DNA from: Candidatus Dadabacteria bacterium RIFCSPHIGHO2_12_FULL_53_21 | Lineage (GTDB): Bacteria > Desulfobacterota_D > UBA1144 > Nemesobacterales > UBA2774 | Length of the DNA: 5,412 nt | Direction: 5' to 3' | Assembly (NCBI GenBank): GCA_001775255.1 | Contig: MFCJ01000105.1 | Span: forward strand, 17,603 to 23,014 | In this document: positions 1-3,981 of the stretch, piece after piece | Numbering within the stretch: the stretch's first letter is position 1 | Layout of the letters: every line of letters begins with the position of its first letter | Notes under the pieces: generated by a model | Database searches by the model: none | Told to the model about the DNA's origin: nothing | The model's input: the letters and a program-made list of their open reading frames with translations, nothing else | Position numbers and translations under genes: made by a program

Positions 1-1
1 C

Positions 2-496
2 GTCGAGCTTTCGCAGAAGTCGCTTCTCGGCAGTGAAGGCGATGGGTTCAAGCTTGCCATGAAGGTCTTCGATCACACGAGACCCCTTATAGCGGCGCTC
101 GGCGTCGGCCTCTCCCAGCGCGCGCTCGACGAATGCATAAGCTATTCTAGAGAGAGAGAGGCATTCGGGCGTCCCATACTGGACTTTCAGGGTGTGAGCT
201 TTAAGATAGCCGAGATGGGCATGCGTACGCAGGCTGCCAGGCTCCTCACGTATAACGCAGCGTGGAAGGCGGCGAGGGGGGAGCGGAACACACTCGAGGC
301 CTCTTACGCCAAGACATTCGCCTCGGACACCGCCATGTGGGCGGCTACCGAAGCGGTCCAGATACACGGGGGATACGGGTATTCCGAGGAATATCCGCTT
401 GAGAAGCTGATGAGGGACGCCAAGGTGCTCCAGATATACGAGGGCACAAACGAGATCCAGCGCGTCGTAATGGCCAAGGAGCTGACCAGGGAATGA
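2..496 (+). CDS. Acyl-CoA dehydrogenase, C-terminal part (5' end outside the window)
   Basis: This flavoenzyme family carries out the alpha,beta-dehydrogenation of acyl-CoA, the first step of beta-oxidation, and passes electrons from FAD to electron-transfer flavoprotein in the cytoplasm. The frame is open from base 2 and gives 164 residues. They cover the end of the middle beta domain (LLGSEGDGFKLAM, residues 8-20) and the whole C-terminal helical domain. The second acyl-CoA dehydrogenase signature is intact, from Gln120 to Asp139 (QIHGGYGY...MRD). The IYEGTNEIQR motif follows; its Glu147 (codon 440-442) aligns with the catalytic base of short- and medium-chain dehydrogenases. The REREAFGRPI segment (residues 50-59) is also typical. 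The stop codon overlaps the thiolase start as ATGA, so the two genes are probably translationally coupled. Acyl chain specificity cannot be read from this fragment. An acyl-CoA dehydrogenase acting on another CoA ester, such as glutaryl- or isovaleryl-CoA, is possible. The family assignment is very secure. Confidence 0.95.
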   Translation, partial: VELSQKSLLGSEGDGFKLAMKVFDHTRPLIAALGVGLSQRALDECISYSREREAFGRPILDFQGVSFKIAEMGMRTQAARLLTYNAAWKAARGERNTLEASYAKTFASDTAMWAATEAVQIHGGYGYSEEYPLEKLMRDAKVLQIYEGTNEIQRVVMAKELTRE

Positions 497-1656
497 CAGT
501 AACGAAAGAACCCGTAATCATCGACGCCGTCCGGACACCCGTGGGCAGGAACCGGGGGGCGCTCAGGAACATAAGGCCCGACGAGCTGTACGCCGGGCTT
601 ATAGGCGAGATACTGAAAAGGACCGGTATAGCAGGAGAGATGATCGACGACGTGATAACGGGCTCTGTGACTCAATACGGCGAGCAGGGCGCCAATATAA
701 GCAGACTGGCAGTGCTCCTCTCCCCCCTGCCCCCGTCCGTACCCGCGGTAACACTCAACAGGATGTGCGGGTCGAGCCAGCAGGCCGTCCACTTCGCGGC
801 CCAGTCTATAGCTGCGGGGGACGCCGGGTACGTACTTGCGGGCGGTGTCGAGTCCATGACCCGTGTGCCGATGTTCTCCGACATCGGAGGCGGTCTCGAA
901 AACCTGAACCCGGATGTAGGGTCTAAATACGAGCTCATTCATCAGGGTGAGTCGGCGGAGCGCATCGCTGAAAAATACGGCCTCACGAGAGAGGAGCTCG
1001 ACAGGTTCAGCTTCGAGAGCCATTCGAAGGCCGCCCGGGCAATCAGGTCGGGTTTCTTCAAAGACCAGATCATGCCCGTCGCGGGCGCGGATGCCGAAGG
1101 CAAACCGTTCATACTCGATTACGACGAAGGCGTGAGGCTCAAACCGGACCTCGAAAGGATGTCCTCCCTGGCCCCTGCATTCAGGGCGGGGGGCGTAATC
1201 ACTGCCGCGAACTCTAGCCAGATATCGGACGGCGCTGCACTCCTCCTGATAGCGGACAGGGAAAGGGCGGAGGCAGACGGGCTTAGACCTCGTGCGAAGA
1301 TACGCGCGCGCGCCGTTCTCGGAGGAGACCCCACAATGCAGCTGCTGGAGGTCATACCGGCAACGGCCAAAGTTCTCACGAAGGCGGGGCTCTCTCTCGC
1401 CGATATGGGCGTTATAGAGATAAACGAGGCGTTCGCCTCCGTCGTGCTCGCATGGTCGAGGGAGCTTAAGCCCGACATGGGGAAGGTAAATCCAAACGGC
1501 GGGGCGATAGCCCACGGCCATCCCCTGGGCGCAACGGGAGCCGTGCTCATGACCAAACTGCTGTACGAGCTCGAGCGCATGGACGGGCAGTTCGGACTCC
1601 AGGTGATGTGCATAGGGCACGGGATGGCGACCGCAACTATCATCGAAAGACTCTGA
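493..1656 (+). CDS. Thiolase family acetyl-CoA C-acyltransferase/acetyltransferase
   Basis: Thiolases cleave 3-ketoacyl-CoA with CoA to release acetyl-CoA, or run the reverse condensation. The 387 residues match the usual length. It starts with VIIDAVRTPVGR (residues 8-19), typical of the family N-terminus, which supports the ATG at 493. The nucleophilic Cys92 lies in NRMCGSSQQA, followed by the GGVESMTRVP loop (residues 117-126). Later come NEAF (residues 311-314), the GHPLGATG motif with catalytic His343, and the second catalytic Cys373 in CIGHGMATA. All catalytic residues are therefore present. The last motif has His376 where many thiolases have Gly. AAGGAG at 476-481 could serve as the ribosome-binding site, about 11 nt from the start; coupling through the ATGA overlap with the dehydrogenase is also likely. 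Beside an acyl-CoA dehydrogenase, a degradative beta-oxidation role is the simplest reading, but FadA-like and AtoB-like function cannot be separated by eye. Confidence 0.95.
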   Translation: MTVTKEPVIIDAVRTPVGRNRGALRNIRPDELYAGLIGEILKRTGIAGEMIDDVITGSVTQYGEQGANISRLAVLLSPLPPSVPAVTLNRMCGSSQQAVHFAAQSIAAGDAGYVLAGGVESMTRVPMFSDIGGGLENLNPDVGSKYELIHQGESAERIAEKYGLTREELDRFSFESHSKAARAIRSGFFKDQIMPVAGADAEGKPFILDYDEGVRLKPDLERMSSLAPAFRAGGVITAANSSQISDGAALLLIADRERAEADGLRPRAKIRARAVLGGDPTMQLLEVIPATAKVLTKAGLSLADMGVIEINEAFASVVLAWSRELKPDMGKVNPNGGAIAHGHPLGATGAVLMTKLLYELERMDGQFGLQVMCIGHGMATATIIERL

Positions 1657-1670
1657 TCAATTTTAAGGAA

Positions 1671-1675
1671 AGGTG
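1671..1675 (+). promoter_or_regulatory. Ribosome-binding site supporting a TTG start
   Basis: AGGTG (with AAGGA just before it at 1665-1669) lies 8 nt upstream of the TTG at 1684. No ATG precedes the conserved N-terminal CSLDS segment in this frame, so this site supports TTG as the true start of the sucrase/ferredoxin-like gene. Confidence 0.7.
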
Positions 1676-1683
1676 AAATCGGA

Positions 1684-2592
1684 TTGAGTGAACAGATCAA
1701 GCGCGGGACTTTATGCTCGCTCGATTCGCTCGAAGCAAATGAGGAGATGTACGGGAGCGCTACGACGGTCGAGACATGGCTTGTCCTCGAATACAACGGG
1801 CGCTGGTCGGGAGACGCGTTTCGTGACAGTAAAATACCGGAGGCGGTAAAAACCGCTATTAATCGTTATCTCGAGGGATTCCCGAATTCTCGAATCCAGA
1901 TCGTAAAGAAGCAAGAACGGAGCGGGGACGGTATAAAGCTCTTCATAGCCCATTCGAGGGAGAAAGATCCTGTTCTCAGTGAAATCACGCTCGGCGGATA
2001 CGAAGACCTGCTCGACGAAAACATAGACGTAATTATCAAAGACAGATCGTCCGAGATTAAAGAGCCGACCTTTCTCATATGCACTAACGGCGAGCACGAC
2101 AAGTGCTGCGGGAAGTTCGGCATGCCGGTGTACCTGGAGGCAGCGGAGGGCGCGTACGGCCAACACACGTGGCAGACGACTCACATCGGAGGGCACAGGT
2201 TTGCATCCACATTCGTCTGCCTGCCCCACGGACTCTATTACGGACGCGTCAGGGAAGGAAAAACAGCGGAGGAAATATTCGGTGGATATAAAAACGGCAG
2301 GATCGAGCTTGGGAGCTACAGGGGACGCTCCTGCTACAGCGCACCTGTCCAGGCGGCGGAATATTTTCTGAGGAAGGAAACCGGAATCAGAGAAATATCC
2401 GCATTCTATTTACGAGGTGTGAAGGAAAACAATGGAGAAATATTGGTGGACTTCTACTCCAACCTCGAAGAAAAGATATTCGGGATCAAAGTGAGAAGAC
2501 TCGATAACGCATTCAAAATATTAAAAAGCTGCGGTGATAAGGAAAGGTCATTTATTCCGCAATACAGATTACTGAGCATCGGCGAGGCATGA
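1684..2592 (+). CDS. Sucrase/ferredoxin-like family protein, probable bis-His [2Fe-2S] thioredoxin-fold protein
   Basis: The 302-residue protein matches the sucrase/ferredoxin-like family (Pfam Suc_Fer-like), which includes yeast Apd1 and Aim32. The N-terminal part has the family pattern CSLDS (residues 11-15), GSA (24-26) and WLVLEYNGRWSGDA (32-45). The core has FLICTNGEHDKCCGKFGMPVY (residues 130-150, Cys133, Cys141, Cys142), then WQTTHIGGHRFA (163-174, His167 and His171) and LPHGLYYGRV (180-189). In Apd1 two Cys nine residues apart and an HxxxH motif bind a [2Fe-2S] cluster. Here Cys133/Cys142 and His167/His171 keep that spacing, so I infer cluster binding. Cys283 in a C-terminal KSCG motif also fits the family. 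The protein is probably cytoplasmic, since no signal peptide or membrane segment is visible. It follows the thiolase by 27 nt with no terminator between them, so it is probably in the same operon. The last third is noticeably more AT-rich than the neighbouring genes. The biological role of bacterial members is poorly known; a redox function is inference. Confidence 0.88.
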   Translation: MSEQIKRGTLCSLDSLEANEEMYGSATTVETWLVLEYNGRWSGDAFRDSKIPEAVKTAINRYLEGFPNSRIQIVKKQERSGDGIKLFIAHSREKDPVLSEITLGGYEDLLDENIDVIIKDRSSEIKEPTFLICTNGEHDKCCGKFGMPVYLEAAEGAYGQHTWQTTHIGGHRFASTFVCLPHGLYYGRVREGKTAEEIFGGYKNGRIELGSYRGRSCYSAPVQAAEYFLRKETGIREISAFYLRGVKENNGEILVDFYSNLEEKIFGIKVRRLDNAFKILKSCGDKERSFIPQYRLLSIGEA

Positions 2593-2634
2593 AAGTCGAA
2601 GCCCCGGTCATGCGGCCAATCCCCATCCCTATAA

Positions 2635-2655
2635 AAGGGAGATCAAACCTCCCCT
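2635..2655 (-). terminator. Small hairpin with T-run, candidate terminator of the nitroreductase gene
   Basis: Read on the - strand, GGGAG, a 7-nt loop (GTTTGAT) and CTCCC form a 5-bp GC-rich stem. It extends to 7 bp through a G-T wobble and an A-T pair, and TTTTATA follows, overlapping the last two stem pairs. The stem begins within the nitroreductase stop codon. On the + strand the T-run is poor, so it is a weaker terminator for the convergent sucrase/ferredoxin-like gene. The short stem keeps confidence moderate. Confidence 0.4.
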
Positions 2656-3166
2656 ATTTAATCGCCCTGTTCCCGAACGTATTCAGATGGAACACCTGCT
2701 CCGGCGGCTTTCTGTTTTTCACGGGGCCCGCGTGCCGTTCATCGAAATATCCGAACGGCAGAACCGTAAGGATGTGAAGGTTATCCGGTATATTCAGATA
2801 TTTCATGAGCCCTACCCTGTCGATATTCCCGATCCAGCATGAGCCGAGCTTATGGCTCCAGGCAGTCAGCACCATGTTCTGTACAGCGCGCGTCCCGTCT
2901 ATCTCGTGCCACTTCGAAGAGGGGTCGGTCAGCACGGCGACTGCGAAATCGACCTCCGAAACGAACTTGCCGCTTATGCAATATTTCCCGAGCCCTTCGA
3001 GCTTGTCCCTGTCCCTCACCAGTATGAACTGCCACGGCTGGTCGTTATGCGCGCTCGGCGCGAGCCTGCCCGCCTCGATGACCTCCCTCACGACACTATC
3101 GGGTACAGCCTTTCTTACGTAGCTCCTTATGGAGCTAAGGGTCTTTACACTTTCGAACACGTCCAT
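2654..3166 (-). CDS. Nitroreductase family FMN-dependent oxidoreductase
   Basis: Members of this family use FMN and NAD(P)H to reduce nitro compounds, quinones and similar electrophiles; the natural substrate here is unknown. The 170-residue length is typical of the compact single-domain forms. Visible motifs are SIRSY (residues 12-16) in the N-terminal FMN-phosphate loop, LAPSAHNDQPWQFI (35-48), and DGTRAVQNMVLTAWSHKLGSCWIG (90-113), the conserved helix before the active-site turn. LPFGYFDE (136-143) and the basic KNRKPPEQVFHL tail (150-161) follow. The ATG at 3166 is preceded by GGGAGG (+ strand 3177-3182) with 10 nt spacing, supporting this start. The position usually held by Arg in the RRSxR-type FMN loop is Leu10. 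The gene is divergent from a peroxiredoxin and shares a promoter region with it, which suggests a role in redox or electrophile stress. It converges on the sucrase/ferredoxin-like gene. Confidence 0.92.
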   Translation of the reverse strand: MDVFESVKTLSSIRSYVRKAVPDSVVREVIEAGRLAPSAHNDQPWQFILVRDRDKLEGLGKYCISGKFVSEVDFAVAVLTDPSSKWHEIDGTRAVQNMVLTAWSHKLGSCWIGNIDRVGLMKYLNIPDNLHILTVLPFGYFDERHAGPVKNRKPPEQVFHLNTFGNRAIK

Positions 3167-3196
3167 ACTCTCGTCGCCTCCCGCAAATCGTCATTA

Positions 3197-3212
3197 GTAA
3201 ACCCTCGTTTAC
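3197..3212. promoter_or_regulatory. Operator-like perfect inverted repeat between divergent redox genes
   Basis: GTAAAC, spacer CCTC, then GTTTAC: 6-bp arms with no mismatch. It lies within the 129-bp region separating the nitroreductase and peroxiredoxin starts. For the nitroreductase it falls around the expected transcription start downstream of the TATAAT at 3226-3221. For the peroxiredoxin it would cover a possible -35. This placement suits a repressor site, but the regulator is unknown and no regulator gene is in the window. Confidence 0.45.
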
Positions 3213-3237
3213 CGATTAATATTATATAGTAGATTAT
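3208..3237 (+). promoter_or_regulatory. Weak candidate promoter for the peroxiredoxin gene
   Basis: TTTACC (3208-3213) and GATTAT (3232-3237) are each 4-of-6 matches to the sigma-70 hexamers, with 18-nt spacing. This would start transcription about 50 nt before the ATG at 3296. It overlaps the right arm of the 3197-3212 palindrome. Support is modest. Confidence 0.25.
3221..3226 (-). promoter_or_regulatory. Candidate -10 box for the nitroreductase gene
   Basis: The - strand reads TATAAT, a perfect -10 hexamer, in a very AT-rich stretch (3214-3239). No good -35 lies 16-18 nt upstream; the best upstream match, TTCACA (+ strand 3240-3245), is only 13 nt away. An alternative pairing of that TTCACA with AATATT (3218-3223) has 16-nt spacing. 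The leader would be roughly 45-50 nt. Confidence 0.4.
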
Positions 3238-3282
3238 CTTGTGAAAGGATGCCGGGCTGACCATATGCCGAATGAAGAGAGT

Positions 3283-3287
3283 AGGAG
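3283..3287 (+). promoter_or_regulatory. Ribosome-binding site deciding the peroxiredoxin start
   Basis: AGGAG lies 8 nt upstream of the ATG at 3296. The upstream in-frame ATG at 3272 has no comparable site and would add eight residues (MKRVGVKL) that precede the usual N-terminus of the family. The downstream ATG is therefore chosen. Confidence 0.75.
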
Positions 3288-3295
3288 TTAAATTG

Positions 3296-3769
3296 ATGGA
3301 ATCCGTTAAGATCGGAGACAGGGCCCCCGGTTTCAGTCTGCCCTCTGAAAGCGGCGAGACCGTTGACATCGGCGGCTACATCGGCAGAAGACCGGTAGTT
3401 TTATTTTTCTATCCCAGGGACAATACCGCCGTGTGCACGAGAGAGGCGTGCGCCTTCAGGGACAGCTACGACGAGTTCGTGAATATTGACGGCGCGGAGG
3501 TGTTCGGAATCAGCTCCGACCCGGTGGAATCCCATAAACGCTTCTCTTCCGAATACGGGCTGCCGTTCAGGCTTTTGAGCGACGAGAACGGCGCCGTCAG
3601 GGAGCTGTACGGCGTCCCCAAAACCCTTGGAATCCTCCCCGGCAGGGTAACGTATGTAATAGACAGGAAAGGCATAGTGGTACAGATAATCTCCTCCCAG
3701 CTCGGCTACAAAAAACACGTCGGGGAGGCGATTAAGGCCCTCAAGACCAGTGACAAAGAGAAGCCTTAG
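3296..3769 (+). CDS. bcp: Peroxiredoxin, Bcp/PrxQ type (thioredoxin-dependent thiol peroxidase)
   Basis: This enzyme reduces hydrogen peroxide and alkyl hydroperoxides through a reactive cysteine and is recycled by thioredoxin. The chosen start gives 157 residues, normal for Bcp/PrxQ. The N-terminus VKIGDRAPGFSLPSESGE is typical. The FFYPRDNTAVCTREACAFRD segment contains the PxxxTxxC active site, with peroxidatic Cys47. Cys52, five residues later, is the expected resolving cysteine of PrxQ-type enzymes. The conserved active-site Arg117 lies in LPGRVTYVID. No signal peptide is visible, so it should be cytoplasmic. It is divergent from the nitroreductase gene, and the two share a palindrome-bearing promoter region, consistent with an oxidative-stress pair. 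No convincing terminator was found after its stop. An AhpC-type two-cysteine enzyme is unlikely, because the second Cys is close to the first and there is no C-terminal VCP motif. Confidence 0.95.
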   Translation: MESVKIGDRAPGFSLPSESGETVDIGGYIGRRPVVLFFYPRDNTAVCTREACAFRDSYDEFVNIDGAEVFGISSDPVESHKRFSSEYGLPFRLLSDENGAVRELYGVPKTLGILPGRVTYVIDRKGIVVQIISSQLGYKKHVGEAIKALKTSDKEKP

Positions 3770-3789
3770 CGCGAATTCAGCCCCCTGCC

Positions 3790-3842
3790 CTTATGTGCCT
3801 GAAGTGCCCGTAAGCTCAGATGCGGACACGGCTCAGGTAAGC
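3790..3842 (+). repeat. Repeated words able to form alternative hairpins
   Basis: GTAAGC occurs at 3810-3815 and 3837-3842, and GCTCAG at 3814-3819 and 3831-3836. CTTATG (3790-3795) can pair with CGTAAG (3809-3814) with one U-G wobble. Alternatively, CTTA (3790-3793) plus CCTGA (3798-3802) can pair with TCAGGTAAG (3833-3841), leaving a 4-nt bulge. The two pairings exclude each other. They may be chance, or part of the 3' end of the peroxiredoxin transcript. Confidence 0.3.
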
Positions 3843-3929
3843 GCCGGTTGACGAGTTCAGCCATGAATCGATGGGTTTCAAGGCCTTATAATAAGCCCCC
3901 CTCCATGATATAGTTTCTGCACTTAGTTA

Positions 3930-3945
3930 TTCAAAGACGTTTGAA
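3930..3945. promoter_or_regulatory. Operator-like perfect inverted repeat upstream of argH
   Basis: TTCAAA, spacer GACG, then TTTGAA: 6-bp arms with no mismatch. It ends 10 nt before the TATAAT at 3956 and covers the -35 position, where no good -35 hexamer exists. It could be a repressor or activator site for argH. The arm order is opposite to the classical ArgR box (TGAAT...ATTCA), so ArgR is not indicated by sequence alone. Confidence 0.4.
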
Positions 3946-3955
3946 ATCACTGTAT

Positions 3956-3961
3956 TATAAT
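3956..3961 (+). promoter_or_regulatory. Candidate -10 box of argH
   Basis: This is a perfect TATAAT. Transcription would be expected to start near 3967-3968, only about 14-15 nt before the GTG, leaving a leader that just includes the GGAGG. The hexamer 17 nt upstream (AAAGAC) is a poor -35, so activator help or another sigma factor is possible. Confidence 0.45.
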
Positions 3962-3968
3962 GACTTAC

Positions 3969-3973
3969 GGAGG
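3969..3973 (+). promoter_or_regulatory. Ribosome-binding site supporting the GTG start of argH
   Basis: GGAGG lies 8 nt before the GTG at 3982. No nearby in-frame ATG exists, and the encoded N-terminus (LKKPWGGRF) is the standard beginning of argininosuccinate lyase. The GTG start is therefore well supported. Confidence 0.85.
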
Positions 3974-3981
3974 AAAAAAGC

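Larger units (their letters stand above)
3770..3981 (+). other. Intergenic region between peroxiredoxin and argH
   Basis: These 212 bases hold no convincing gene. The first half (about 3790-3842) contains repeated GTAAGC and GCTCAG words that could form alternative hairpins. A TATAAT at 3887-3892 has no matching -35. The last 60 bases hold the TTCAAA/TTTGAA inverted repeat, a second TATAAT and the argH ribosome-binding site. No tRNA, known riboswitch pattern or strong rho-independent terminator was recognised. Confidence 0.6.

Noticed and set aside
304..1620. Long open frame of 438 codons on the - strand across the dehydrogenase and thiolase
   Set aside because: It lies antisense to two genes with clear family motifs, its peptide shows no recognisable motif, and GC-rich codon use in the real genes commonly leaves such antisense frames open.
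1657..1683. Terminator or promoter between the thiolase and the sucrase/ferredoxin-like gene
   Set aside because: The 27 nt contain no hairpin and no -10/-35 pair, only a ribosome-binding site.
1119..1796. 225-codon open frame on the - strand over the thiolase 3' end
   Set aside because: It is antisense to conserved thiolase codons, Ser- and Ala-rich without a motif, and a typical shadow frame.
2589..2777. Short + strand frame starting ATGA-style at the end of the sucrase/ferredoxin-like gene
   Set aside because: Most of it is antisense to the conserved C-terminus of the nitroreductase, and its peptide is unlike any known protein.
3265..3291. Eight-codon leader peptide (MPNEESRS) before the peroxiredoxin
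   Set aside because: It has no ribosome-binding site, no run of regulatory codons and no attenuator structure; it is likely chance.
3272..3295. Upstream in-frame ATG as the peroxiredoxin start
   Set aside because: It has no ribosome-binding site, whereas the ATG at 3296 has AGGAG at 8 nt and gives the standard N-terminus.
3887..3892. TATAAT as an upstream argH promoter
   Set aside because: No acceptable -35 lies 16-18 nt upstream; TTGACG at 3848 is 33 nt away.
3930..3945. ArgR box upstream of argH
   Set aside because: The arms read TTCAAA...TTTGAA, the opposite order to the ARG box TGAAT...ATTCA, so only a generic palindrome is claimed.
3941..3961. TTGAAA (3941-3946) with TATAAT (3956-3961) as a sigma-70 promoter
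   Set aside because: The spacing is only 9 nt, far below the workable 16-18 nt.
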